Assembly: GCA_030674155.1 (NCBI GenBank)
Contig: CM060339.1
Span: 33,776,041 to 33,816,040, forward strand
Length of the DNA stretch: 40,000 bases
Reading direction: 5' to 3'
Origin: Stramonita haemastoma
Lineage: Eukaryota; Mollusca; Gastropoda; Neogastropoda; Muricidae
The translations under genes and the position numbers were made by a program. Below the pieces are notes generated by a model. That model saw nothing but the letters and a program-made list of their open reading frames with translations. It did no database searches and was not told the DNA's origin. This document shows positions 22,249-35,759 of this stretch, in pieces. How positions within the stretch are numbered: position 1 is the first letter of the stretch; each line of letters begins with the position of its first letter.

Positions 22249-22475
22249 ATTTGATAGCTCAGTGGTCAGAGCGCTCGCTTTCCCCCAGCCAAGGTTGAGC
22301 AGTGTCGAACGTGGTTGCCAGTTGGATGGGTGACCGTTTGTGCCCCTTGGTTACAGTACAGTTCCCCCAGTTCACCCAGCTGTAAATGTGTACCTGCCCT
22401 CTTTAGGGTCAGGGAGGGTAAAGCAGCGAGGGAGAGGAAATGGGCGCCGCCCTCAATATGCTTACCCCTAGAGAA
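22249..22475 (+). mobile_element. tRNA-derived SINE family C with 5S-rRNA-like segment
   Basis: A tRNA-like start (gatagctcagtggtcagag) is followed by gtggttgccagttggatg and ggtgaccgtttgtgcc, which resembles the internal-promoter part of 5S rRNA genes (TTGGATGGGTGACCGCC). Then cagttcccccagttcaccca, tagggtcagggagggtaaag and gggagaggaaatgggcgcc. The copy at 2059-2275 is a diverged relative. The 5S similarity is by eye. Confidence 0.75.
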
Positions 22476-22587
22476 ACTGTGGTCTCTGACGCCTCGCTCC
22501 CCTACGACCCGCACAGATTATGGGACACTTTTACTTTTATGCCTAAGCTTTGTATATAAAACACATCGATAACATTTCTTTTCATTT
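22476..22587. other. distal SINE or spacer sequence
   Basis: It continues from the SINE with gtggtctctgacgcctcg, probably its variable 3' part; nothing else recognised. Confidence 0.35.
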
Positions 22588-22785
22588 TTAGGACTTATGC
22601 ATGCATATAGCAACATTAGATACAGCATTTCCCTTGGTGAAGGAAAAAATAAAGACTAACTGATGAAAGTACTGGTCCCATATAAACCTTAAGGGAATGT
22701 ATTTTATCTTTAAATCTTCAAGCGCTGGACAGCAAAAAACAAAATGCACTTCCTGGTCTCTGTTTAGCATGGGACACGTTATCAC
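22588..22785 (-). pseudogene. C-terminal tail of LINE family i (copy h)
   Basis: Minus-strand reading gives CPMLNRDQEVHFVFCCPALE, IKYIPLRF, then FTKGNAVSNVAICMHKS and a stop. This matches the end of the LINE at 28.87-33.3 kb (CPLCNNYIED, IHFLFGC, RKPFIPQKIL, SGNKVTMKQLAIFLYKTF), so it is the same family. Its upstream part is cut off by the RTE-like element that starts at 22786. Confidence 0.7.
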
Positions 22786-25147
22786 TAACTCACTCAGTCC
22801 CATGTCCCAAAGGACGTAGGGAGGACATGAGAGAAGACGCAACGGAGATCTTTATCCATGCTTCACGATCCTGTGTGGCTAGTAGGGGGTGTTGCAGGGG
22901 TTGGGCGGTCCAGTCTTTGATGTTGTCAACCCATGATTTCTTTTGGCGGCCTCTTCTCTTGCCATCGACTGTTCCTTGCAAGATGGTTTTTGCTAAGGTG
23001 TTGTGTCTTGTGGTGTGACAAAACCACATCAGCTTTATCCCCTTTATAGTGGAGAGTAAAGGCTCTTGAGGGCCCACACGCTTTTTGATTTCGTCTTTCT
23101 CATAGTTGTTGGTCTTGTGTTCTTTGTATGATATTTTGAGGAGTCTTCTGTGGCACCTGTTCTCGAATGCTTGGATTTTCCTCTCTAACTCTGCTGTCAG
23201 AGTCCACGATTCACAGCCATATAGGAGGACATATATCACGAGGGATTTGTAGAGGTGGTATTTGGTGCATAAGCTGATGTTGTTGCTTCTGATGATCCTC
23301 TCGAGTCTGACTAGAGCAGATGTTGCTGTTGCAATGCGAGCTTTCACTTCATCGTTTGATGTGTCATCTTTTGTTAGGATGGAGCCTAAGTATTTGAATT
23401 GGCTCACCTCTTCCAGTATTTCTCCAATCATATTTATTTCCGTGATGTCATTACTTGCGATGTTGACCATGGTCTTTGATTTCTCTGTACTGACCCCCAT
23501 ACCGTATGCGCTCGCTCGATCTGTTAGACTGTCTGTGAGGATTTGCAGTTCTTGTTTGCTGCTGCCCATGAGGTCAATGTCATCTGTAAATCTGAGGTTG
23601 CAAAGGGGTCTTCCATCAATGGATATGGAAGTGTGGTGGTTTTGCAGTGTCTCTGTCATGACGTTTTCGAGGAAGAGGTTGAAGAGTACAGATGAGAGAA
23701 GGCAGCCCTGGCGGACCCCAACCGTGGTCTTGAAGAACTCGCCCACATGATTGTTCATAAAAATTGCAACTCTTGCGTTCTCGTACAGTGCCTTGATGAC
23801 TTCAATTAGGCAGTTGTCAATGTTGAAGTGCCTGAGCACTTGCCAGAGGCCGTCATGCCATACCCTGTCAAAGACCTTTTTTAAATCTACGAAATTGTGG
23901 TACAAGTCTTTTTGGTGTTAGAGATGCTTCTCTATCAGAATTCTCAGATTGAAAATCTGTTCCATTGTGCTGCGTTTTGGTCTAAAGCCCGCTTGGTCTT
24001 CTGCCAGGAGTTTTTCCGCTGGGTTTTTCAGTCTGTTGAGGACTACCTGCAGCATGATCTTGCTAGGATGGCTTATGAGACTGATGGTTCTGTAGTTCTG
24101 GCATTGCTTGAGGTTTCCTTTCTTTGGCAGGGGTTTTACGAGAGACTGTGTCCATTCTTTTGGCCATTTTTTGGTGTCGTGGATCTTCTGGCAAAGTTCT
24201 GTGAATCGCCTTGCTGTTTCATTCCCTCCATTTTTTTATGAGTTCAGCTGGGATGTTATCGATTCCAGGGGACTTCCCCTTCTTCAATTGTTTAATAGCT
24301 GTGTCTACTTCACACCTTAGTATTGGTGGGTCTTTATCTTGGTTTGCAGGGGTTTGTCAGAAACTATGTTGGTATCTGGGCGTAGTAGGTAGTTATACAA
24401 TCCCTCACAGTATTCTGTCCAGCGTTGGAGGATGGCATTGTTTTCCGTTAAAAGATTTCCTTCTTTGTCTTCAATAAGAGAGGCTTTAGGCTGTATGGTT
24501 TTAGTTAGTGCTTTCAGAGTGTCGTAAGCTGTTTTGCTGTTTCCCTTGGCCATTCCAGCTTCGATGTTGTTGCATTGTTCTTCTATCCACGCTTGTTTGG
24601 CTTATCTCATCTTTTTCCTCACTTCTCTGTGGCTATCCATGTACTTGTTGTTGGCCTCATGACTTGTAAACTTTTGTTTCTTAAGTTCTCTTCTTTTGTC
24701 GCAGAGGTCAAGAACCTTATTTGTCACCCAGGGTTGTTTCTTTGTTCTGCTTCTTCGTAATGTTTCTTCTGTTGCTGTCGTTAGCACTTCTTTGATGTTG
24801 CTGGCTAGTGTGTTCACATCATTGTGGATGGCTGTGAGTGCAGCGAACTTTACTCCAATGTTGGCTTGGAAGATCTCAACCACTCTTGGGTCGTTGAGTT
24901 TTTCCAGGTCAATTCTTATGCGTGGGCTTTTTGGCTGCTGTTTTGCTTTCAGTTTCAGCCTGATGGTGGTAAGTACAAGGTCGTGGTCACTGCCAATGTT
25001 AGCTCCTGGGAATGTTCTTGTGTTTGCCTTGTTTATGCTGGATTTGAATCTTTGGTGTGACAGAATGTAGTCAATTTGATTATGAATCAGACCATTTGGT
25101 GAGTGCCAGGTTGATGTTCTAGATGACTTGTGAGGGTGGAGTGTGTT
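22786..25147 (-). pseudogene. RTE-like LINE, 3' part: endonuclease end, linker, reverse transcriptase (copy f)
   Basis: On the minus strand the element begins at NTLHPHKSSRTSTWHSPNG (endonuclease C terminus, about 25147), has GSDHDLVLTTIRLKLK, then a linker (frames 24883-24602 and 24553-24317) and a 371-codon reverse transcriptase frame at 23905-22790. This has motif A FVDLKKVFDRVWH (D7), motif B GVRQGCLLSSVLF and motif C FTDDIDLM (T107 where Ala is usual; D108, D109). It ends SLRPLGHGTE plus stop and gagtgagttagtg, a typical RTE-like short tail. Frames are broken between 24.3 and 23.9 kb by a frameshift and in-frame stops. The 5' half is missing here and found inverted at 26827-27797. Confidence 0.8.
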
Positions 25148-26826
<1,679 letters not shown>

Positions 26827-27797
26827 TGTTAGGGGTGTATGGGGTGCTTAAGGAGAGGTTGTACCTCTGTAAACCTGGCAGTAGCATCCCTTGGGATGAA
26901 CGGGAACACTGGTCCTCACTTGGCACTCAACTCTCACTTCTGGGTCCGGGTCCGTAACCCACCCACACCCCGGTAACCGCTTCTACTGGCGGGCGAAACA
27001 TTGTGAGGGGCTGGTGCATTCTTACTCACCAGTAAGAGTCTTGGAGAGGAGATGGGCGCCACCAAGCTTCCTCAAGCCCACTGCAAGGACATGATGAGAA
27101 ACAAAACAGAAAGACATGCCAGATCGGTCGAGGCCCGGATCAACAACGACCGCGCTACCCACTGCAAGCCTCCAGGGTGGGAGCGACAAGTATGCTACTG
27201 GAGCAGAACCAACTCTAAAGCTTCCAGCTAAAGGAGTAACCATTGGAACATGGAATGTAAGGACTCTGTACCAAACAGGAAGAGTACAGGAACTCACACA
27301 TGAATTACAGAGGTATAAATGGGACATCCTAGGGCTTACGGAAGTCAGATGGATTGGCTTCGGAGAAACAACCACGCAAGACGGACACAAAATATGGTAC
27401 AGTGGAGAAGAGAAACTACATCAACACGGAGTAGGCTTCATTGTCAGGAAAGAGATTGTGTCAAGCATCATCAGCTGCACACCGGTATCCTACAGACTCA
27501 TCTCAATCAGAGTTTCTACAAAACCCCAGAATCTCACCATCATCAAAGTGTATGCTCCAACATCTGACTACGATGATGACCAGATAGAAGAACTCTATGA
27601 AGAACTTGAAAACGTCATCTCCAAAACGCCCCCAAAAGACATTCTTATTGTGGAAGGCGACTGGAATGCTAAGGTTGGACCTGATGCCTATGACACCTGG
27701 GCAGGAACCACAGGACGCTTTAGACTGGGAGAAACAAATGGAAGAGGACAGCGGTTGCTGGAATTCGCAAAGAAGCACAAACTAACTCTGGAACACT
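26827..27797 (+). pseudogene. RTE-like LINE, 5' part: 5' UTR and endonuclease (copy g)
   Basis: A GC-richer 5' region (26827-27115) leads into an open frame (from 27116) with the APE-type endonuclease: TIGTWNVRTLYQTGRVQEL, ILGLTEVRWIG (Glu), VKVYAPTSDYDDDQ-like IIKVYAPTSD, and EGDWNAKVGPDAYDTW (the usual Gly-Asp-Trp-Asn). Homology stops at FAKKHKLTL near 27797. The frame then runs 40 codons into unrelated sequence. The next residues expected in the element (NTLHPHK) begin copy f on the other strand, so g and f look like the two halves of one RTE-like element. Single long frame, no reverse transcriptase: cannot move alone. Confidence 0.82.
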
Positions 27798-28013
27798 TTA
27801 TACTTGTTTCATATTTTCTTTCATCTTTGATTATGCACCATCAAATCCATGATCACAAATTTCAACCTGGTCAATACACACAATACAAATTTTTTGATAT
27901 TCATAGTCATAAGTATTATTTTCAATAAGGTGATTTGTTTTAAACGGTCTATAAAAAATACGCTGTTTTGAATGTGACTGTCCCTATTTTGCCATTAACA
28001 ATCTAGGAAAGAG
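27798..28013. other. AT-rich flank of the RTE fragment, unidentified
   Basis: Its minus strand contains an open stretch reading YDYEYQKICIVCIDQVEICD that is not assigned to any family. It may be another decayed LINE. Confidence 0.3.
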
Positions 28014-28869
<856 letters not shown>

Positions 28870-28959
28870 AGGCATCAAGAATTAATCAAAGTATCCCACA
28901 GTGTAAATGTTTTATACAGAAAAATGGCCAATTGTTTCATAGTAACTTTATTTCCAGAC
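28870..28959 (-). pseudogene. last codons of LINE family i, separated by an insertion
   Basis: Minus-strand reading TSGNKVTMKQLAIFLYKTF, TLWDTLINS and a stop matches copy h (FTKGNAVSNVAICMHKS). It completes the C terminus of the LINE at 31909-33304, whose reading stops at PCLHRLNMS. The RTE-like copy e lies between them. Confidence 0.65.
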
Positions 28960-31908
28960 GTAATAGGTAGGCCTCCGTTAGTCGGTGTCGACTATGGAAT
29001 TCGCGCCAATAGACAGGTCATTTGTTCAGCGACAACGCCGGCTGTGGCTGGTCAGTCCGGTGCGGGAGTGGCAGTCTCTGTTGCATCTGATGCAGATGTG
29101 GCTTGTTGAGGTGGCTGGAGCACATGCCTTCCGCTTGACTCTCTTTTCGTTTGCTGCGGTGTGGATCTTTCCTTCACCACACTTCAGCTGTTTGTGGAGA
29201 ACACAACGCCATTTGCTGCGGTCAGCCGCTACCTCCTCCCAGTTCTCTTGGTTGATGTCCAGGGCTTTCATGTCACGCTTGCAGACGTCTTTGTAGCGCA
29301 GTTGGGGGCGGCCAATGCTTCTCTTGCCGGAGGCAAGTTCACCATAGAGGAGATCTTTAGGAATGCGTCCATCCTCCATCCTTCGCACGTGACCGAGCCA
29401 TTTGAGTCTGCGTTGTCTGAGGAGTATGTACATGGTGGGAAGACCTGCAACCTCGAGGACCTGAGCGTTGGTAACTTTGTCACCCCAGTGGATGTTGAGG
29501 ATGCGACGGAGAGAGCACAGGTGGAAGCTGTTCAGTTTGCGCTCCTGTTTGGAGTATGTCCATGTTTCACTGCCATACAGGAGAGTGCTGACGATGCAGG
29601 CGTTGTATACTGCCATCTTGGTGGAAATTGTCAGCTTTGGGTTCTCCCAGACACGGGTAGTGAGGCGTCCTAAGGTCGTAGCAGCCTTGCCGATGCGCTT
29701 GTTGATCTCGGCATCAAGGGATAGGTTGTCACTGGTGGTGGATGCAAGGTATGTGAACTGGTGTACGACATCGAGCTGGTAGTCATCGATGTAGATGGCT
29801 GGTGTAGTTACCGCGTCTTGGCTCATTACATTGGTCTTTTTCAGGCTGATTGTCAGGCCGAAGTCTTTGCAGGCCTGGGAAAACCTATCCATGAGGCATT
29901 GGAGTTCTTGCTCAGTGTGAGAAGTGACAGCAGCATCATCAGCAAAAAGCATGTCCCTAATTGTTTTCTCCATCACTTTTGTTTTTGCTTTCAACCGAAC
30001 CAGGTTGAATAGTCGACCGCTGGATCTGGTGCGTAGGTATACACCCACTGTTGCAGTTCCAAAAGCGTGCTTTAGGAGCAGGGCAAAGAAGATGCCAAAG
30101 AGGGTGGGAACAAGGACACAGCCTTGCTTGACTCCACTCTTGATGTCAAATGGGTTGGACATGCTGCCCTCATACTGGATTGTTGCCTTCATGTCATCAT
30201 GAAAGGATCTGATGAGACTGTGGAGTTTTGGGGGGCAACCAATTTTTGGAAGGATGTTGAATAGCCCTTCCCTGCTGACTAGGTCAAAGGCCTTGGTCAG
30301 GCCTATGAAGGCTATGTAGAGGGGCTTGTGTTGTTCTCTGCATTTCTCCTGAAGCTGGCGTAGGGAGAATATCATGTCCACCGTGGAGCGTTCAGCTCGG
30401 AAGCCGCATTGTGACTCGGGGTAGACACGCTCAGCAAGTTTCTGGAGGTGCACAAGCATGACACGAGCGAAGAGTTTTCCTACGATGCTCAGGAGAGATA
30501 TGCCTCTGTAGTTGTTACAATTACTCCTGTCGCCTTTATTCTTGTAGAGAGTGACGATCTTGGCATCTCTCATGTCTTGCGGCATGGCACCCTCCCTCCA
30601 ACACTGGCATAGGACGTCGTGAAGGGGCTGTAGTAAGGTGTCTTTACAGCTTTTTATGAGGTCGGGTGGAATGCCATTGGTGCCAGGTGCTTTGCCACTA
30701 GCTAAGCTGTCAATTGCTTTGCGGAGATCAGCAAGGGTTGGTTCAGTATCTAGTTCCTCCATGATGGACAGAGGCTGAATGGCATCGAGGGCTGAGTTGG
30801 AGACTGTGTTCTCTCTAGAGTAGAGCTCAGAGTAATGCTCCACCCACCTGTCCATCTGTCTGCTCTTGTCGGTGATCACCTCCCCATTGGAGGTCTTGAG
30901 TGGGGCGGTTTTGCTCTGTGTTGGCCCTAGAGCTGTCTTGATGCCTTCGTACATTCCTCTGACGTTGCCTGAGGCAGCTGCAGACTGGATGGAGGCACTA
31001 AGCTGTTGCCAGTATTTGTTGGCACAATGTCTTGCAGTCTGTTGTACTTTGTTTGTGGCTGCTCTGAGTAATTGCAGGGATTTCTCACTAGGGGAGCGCT
31101 TGTATTCGGCAAGGGCAGCACGCTTTGCGTCAATGACGGGGGACAGCTCGCTAGACTTGGCATCAAACCAGTCATTGTTCTTGGAGATCTTTTTCCCAAA
31201 GGTTGCAAAGGCTGTTTTCTGAATGGCTTCCCGGAGGTGGTTCCATTTCTTAGAGGCTGAGCAGTGCTGGTGTTCATCAGACAGAGCTTCTTTGAGAGAC
31301 TTGGCAAATTATTCGACTTTCTCTGGAAGATGCGTGCCGGTGGTATTGATGCAAGGTTTGCCTTTTTGTTTGAAGCTCTGGAGTTTCTTTGGATGAAGCC
31401 TGATCTTGCAGCAGACGAGAGAGTGGTCAGTGTCACAGTCTGCACTGTGGTATGTGCGGGTGATGAGCACAGACTTGATGTTGGTACGTCGGATCAGGAT
31501 CATATCCAGCTGATGCCAATGCTTTGAGCGGGGATGGCACCATGACACCTTGTGTTGTGGCTTGGTCTGGAAGTAGGAGTTGGTCACGCAGAGGCCGTTG
31601 TAGGAGCAGAACTCCAGCAGGCGCTGCCCATTTTTGTTAATCTTGCCAACTCCAAAGTGTCCAGGGCATGAAGGCCATGCGTCATGATCGGCACCCACTG
31701 GAGCATTAAAGTCTCCCAGGATGATGACATGTTCCTTGGGGGTATTTTCTTGATGAGGTTGCTGATGTTGGCATAAAACTCGTCCTTTGCTTCTGCAGTG
31801 GATGTAAGGGTGGGAGCGTAGGCGCTGACAAGAGTGACAAAGCCCTCAAAGGTATGGAGACGGACTGTCATCAGGCGTTCGGATCCCTTGTCTCCTGACA
31901 TGTTTAAT
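28960..31908 (-). pseudogene. long RTE-like LINE with 642-codon RT frame (copy e)
   Basis: On the minus strand the endonuclease is in three frames: SERLMTVRLHTFEGF and VSAYAPTL (31890-31780), then DHDAWP, GKINKNGQRLLEFC and SADCDTDHSLVCC (31690-31400), with a frameshift near 31720. A linker frame follows (31445-30927), then 642 codons at 30954-29026: reverse transcriptase with NNYRGISLLSIVGKLF, GFRAERSTVDMIF, motif A AFIGLTKAFD, motif B GVKQGCVLVPTLF and motif C FADD (D339, D340). The C terminus has a zinc-finger-like CIRCNRDCHSRTGLTSHSRR end. At motif A the catalytic Asp position is Gly (residue 218), so this RT should be inactive although the frame is long. It is 5'-truncated at 31908. The clade resembles RTE/RTE-X; not certain. 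Confidence 0.85.
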
Positions 31909-33304
31909 CTATGTAGACATGGTTGGCTTAAAATCTTTTGAGGTATAAACGGTTTTCTCAATTCTGAAAGTTGTATACAACCAAATAGGAAATGAATTTA
32001 GTCTTCGATATAATTATTACAAAGAGGACAAACCAAATCGTTTTCATTTGCTTGTCTATAGTAAACATGATGCGTTCTCAATTCTGAGATACTAAATCAA
32101 AATTGTGTTAACATTATTTTTAAATGCCTATCCATTTTCATTGTAGGATATAAATAGATGCAATGTGATGGATTGATCAGACTGTACATTTCACATTGGT
32201 TGCTATTTTCAATGTGTGAATACCAGTCCTGCCGCTGACATGCAATTAGTCTTTCACGCAAAAGTCTTAAGAACAATTAGTGATTTTCAACACCCTGGTT
32301 AAGCCACACATAATCAAAACCATCTTCATATAACTTTCTTTTTACTTTAGTAACCCAACATGATTTACTCTGATCATCTAACACATATAACATTCTGTAA
32401 GCTTTACGGGGAAGTCTATACTGTTCCATCGGAGTAAGTTTTAACCAACAGTGAATACACCTAAAAGCTGGAAAAAATGTGTAATGGATCCAGACATGCT
32501 AATATATTATTTTTAAAGACAAATAAATGGACTTTCTCACTATGAATAGATGCTGCATCAAGTCCTCACATTTCATCACCATACAATGCTATTGGCTGTA
32601 CTTGTGAGTTAAAACAGTTTCATGAATAAATGAAAAGAAGAATTGTTTAGCTTAGTTAAATTCTGCATCATCAAAAAGAAAGCCCTCTTTGCCCGACGTG
32701 CAAGATCTTTACAAGCAAACATAAAACACAAACGTGTCGAGAAATACAGTCCTAAATATTTATAGTCATCCACAGGCTTCATTACACCATCAAAAGTCCA
32801 TCTTTCTCGCCGGAAGATAACCACCTTTTCTGAAAACAATTATATTACTTTTAGACATATTGACTATCAGTTGAGCTTTAGATGCTGATCGTTGTAGTTA
32901 AGCTGATTTTGAAGACCTACAACAGTTTCCAATATCAATGAAACATCACCAGCGAAAAGCAAAATGAACAATTCCAAGGCTTCATCCTGGAAAGGAACAC
33001 CATGTTTCCAAATTCAAGAACTTCTCTAGTTATTTCATTGATAAAAAAAAGAAAACAAAACAGGGCTGCACACATCCCCTTGTTTAACACCAGTAGTACA
33101 GTGATACAATCAGTTATAGCACCATCACATCAAATCCTAGCTTTAACACTATTATACATGCTCAGAATACAAACAAGACATTTACCAGTAATTCCATTTT
33201 TTTAACCAAAATTGGCCATAAGATAATTCTATTGACAGAATTGAACGCCTTTTGAAAGTCAATAAAGGCAACATACAACTTTCGGTTTAAACTAAATTAT
33301 TGTT
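31909..33304 (-). pseudogene. LINE family i, RT second half and C terminus
   Basis: The minus strand gives motif A KLYVAFIDFQKAFNSVNR near 33260, GVKQGDVCSP (motif B) near 33080, then motif C FAGDVS in place of FADD near 32950, and an open frame 32839-32609 with VDDYKYLGLYFSTRLCFMF and CKDLARRAKRAFF. Further on come the Cys-His tail (CPLCNNYIED) and RKPFIPQKILSQPCLHRLN, ending at 31909. Many stops and frameshifts show an old copy. It is the host into which copies d and e inserted. Confidence 0.75.
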
Positions 33305-34922
33305 TCTGTACACATGCAGGTAGATGTTGAAGGCAGGGACAGATAAGAGACGGAAACAGAAGGAGAAAAATCTTAGGTTTGAAATAAGTGTGTCTTTAGG
33401 TTAGATCTTAAAGTGTTATAAGTAGGCTTTCGCCAGAGGGAGAGAGGGAGGTTATTCCAGATCGAGGGACCAGAAAGTGAGAAAGAGCAGCGGCGAACAG
33501 TAGATAGGTTGAATGTAGGCATACTTAAGAACAAAGTATCTGCGGCCGAGCGGAGGGAGCTAGAAGGTGTGTACAAGTGAAGACATTCACAGAGGTGGGA
33601 GGGTGCTGTTTTGTGGAGAGATTTGTAACAGAGGGTACTGATCTTGTAGTTTACTTTTTGTGGTACGGGCAGCCAGTGGAGAGATTGCAAGAGAGGAATA
33701 ATGTGCTCAGATTTTTTTCTTTCTGAGGACCAGGCGAGCTGCAGAGTTCTGTATACATTGAAGGGAGTGGAAAGATGATGCTGGCAGACCAGCAAACAGA
33801 GAATTGCAATAGTCCAGACAAGAAAAAATAAGAGAACTTACACGCTTGGATGTTGCATCAGTGGACAGGTACTTCGAATCGCACTAATACGCCGTAGTTG
33901 ATAGTAGCATGACTGACATGTCTGGATGATGAATTTGTGCATGGAGAGTGTGTTGTCTACAACGACACCTAGATATTTCACAGAAGTGGATAGTGGAACT
34001 GACGTGTTACCGAATTCTATTGAAGTTGTTGAAATGGAGGAGAGTTTGTGTTTGGTGCCTACAAGCATTGCTTCGGTTTTATCTGCATTTAATTGTAACT
34101 TGTTTTGTATCATCCAGTGTTGGATATCTTGAAGGAAGTTGGTCATATTTGTCAAGAGAGATGGTAGATTTTCAGGTGTATCACTGCTTTGAATCTGAGA
34201 GTCATCAGCATAAAAGTGATAATTGATATGATGATGGTCTATTATATGTGACAGTGCAGCAGTATAGAGGGTAAAGAGAAGAGGGCCCAGAACTGATCCC
34301 TGAGGGACACCACATTCAAGTTTGGCAGGTGCTGATTGAATCTTGTTTACTGCAACTGTGTGGACTCGGTCTGTAAGATATGAAGTGAACCAGGTGAGGG
34401 CTGTGCCTTTAATACCAAACACGTTTTGGAGACGGGAGAGAAGAATTGAATGATCTATAGTGTCAAAGGCAGTATATAAGTCAAGAAGAGTGAGAAGGGA
34501 TATTTTCCCTATGTCAGAAGCATGAAGAAGTGTGTTTGAGGTGTGGACCAGGGTGGTTTCAGTGCTGTTGTTGACGCGATAGGCAGACTGGAAAGGAGGA
34601 AAGAGGTTATTGGAAAGAAGATGGCTATTGAATTGTTTCAGAACAACTTTTTCAAGGACTTCAGAGATAAAAGGCAGATTAGAAACAGGTCTATAGTTCT
34701 TCAGGATGTTAGCATCGAGGTCGTGCTTTTTGAGTAGAGGTGTGACTATCGCAGTTTTCAGAGCTGATGGAAAATTTCCGGAAAGAAGAGATGAGTTTAC
34801 TATTTTTGTGATAGTAGGTATAAGCTGTGGAATGCACTGAATGAAAAGAGAAGCAGGCACAGGATCGATATCGCATGATTTGATTGTCATTTCTTTCAGA
34901 ATGTTCTTGATTTCTTTCTGGC
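33305..34922 (-). pseudogene. CR1-like LINE fragment truncated at both ends (copy d)
   Basis: The same family as copies b and c. A 404-codon frame (35052-33838) has motif A LLDLYTAFDTIDHS, motif B GVPQGSVLGPLLF and motif C FYADDSQIQ; the first 40 or so codons are read through the adjoining family-i sequence in a wrong frame. The C terminus continues in another frame at 33795-33373, ending LKTHLFQT. It lacks endonuclease, 3' UTR and (ATT)n tail: homology stops at cctgtccctgcc-type sequence near 33305. There is a frameshift near 33800-33840. Confidence 0.85.
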
Positions 34923-35665
34923 TTTCTCGCAATATTACAAATCTATATACCCCTGTAGTTGTTTGGATCAGCAGCATCACCTTTCTTATACAAGGGAATA
35001 ACAATATATTCAGACCAAGCTGCTTGGAAAACACCTTTATCAAATAAAGCATTAAACAAAGTTACAAAAAACTGATAACCTGACTACACCTGACAGAATT
35101 ATTTAGAAATTCTCCAATAATACTATCAATACCTGCTGCCTATTATTATTTTTTTTTACTTTCCTTACGGCTAAAAGAACTTCATCTGTAGCAATCAGGC
35201 GATTTAATTTGCAAGTTTCATCTCACATCCAATTTTCAGGTATTTTTTGTGTGTGTGTATTTACATAATCTTTTTCAAGTAAATCTCGAAAATGCTGATA
35301 CCAAGTGTCAATATCTAATGTGTTATGTGGCTGCTTTCTTTTAGTAGAAATGTTGTGCATATTGTTCCCAAAATTTTTTCTGATCATTCACCGAAAGAGT
35401 CAATTTCTCAAGCATAGCCTCGTTATATTCTCGTTTCTTTCGCTCTAAAAGATGCTTATACTCCCGTCTAGTACAACAGTGATTATCTTTATCTTCTTTG
35501 TTAGAGTATGTCTATATTTCTGCAACAAAATACGGACAATTTTTTTTAAGATTACTACATTCCTTGTCGAACCAACTACACACATTACTGATTTCACTGT
35601 TTTTAAAAGTCTTCTTCATACATTCCGCCGCATCTTTAAGACAACCATTGAACAAACTCTGCCAT
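34923..35665 (-). pseudogene. LINE family i, RT first part and linker
   Basis: The minus strand has VIPLYKKGDAADPNNYRGI near 34960 (RT motif 1-2 region), and further upstream (35665-35520) SLFNGCLKDAAECMKKTFKN and SWFDKECSNLKKN, a linker typical of this kind of LINE between endonuclease and RT. Stops and frameshifts lie between. It joins with 31909-33304 across copy d, with roughly 60 residues of RT missing. Confidence 0.65.
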
Positions 35666-35759
35666 GGCGGAGACAGTGGCACACAGCCATGGTCCTTCCC
35701 TTCCAGGTGGCAAGGAACAGCAGGGTGATGCACGTGCATGTGGCACAGAGGGGGCAACA
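35666..35759. other. junction segment between the inverted halves of LINE family i
   Basis: About 95 bp with no assigned origin between the minus-strand linker and the plus-strand endonuclease start. Confidence 0.35.

Noticed and set aside
23262..23750. Plus-strand 162-codon frame opposite the RTE-like RT, and similar plus-strand frames over the CR1-like and RTE-like copies (20064-20438, 24575-25070, 29161-30202)
   Set aside because: Antisense shadows of LINE coding sequence.
31584..31961. 125-codon frame as a novel fusion protein
   Set aside because: It crosses the junction of LINE family i and the RTE-like copy e; the in-frame join is accidental.
33838..35052. 404-codon frame as one intact protein
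   Set aside because: Its first 40 or so codons are family-i LINE sequence read in a wrong frame; only the rest is CR1-like.
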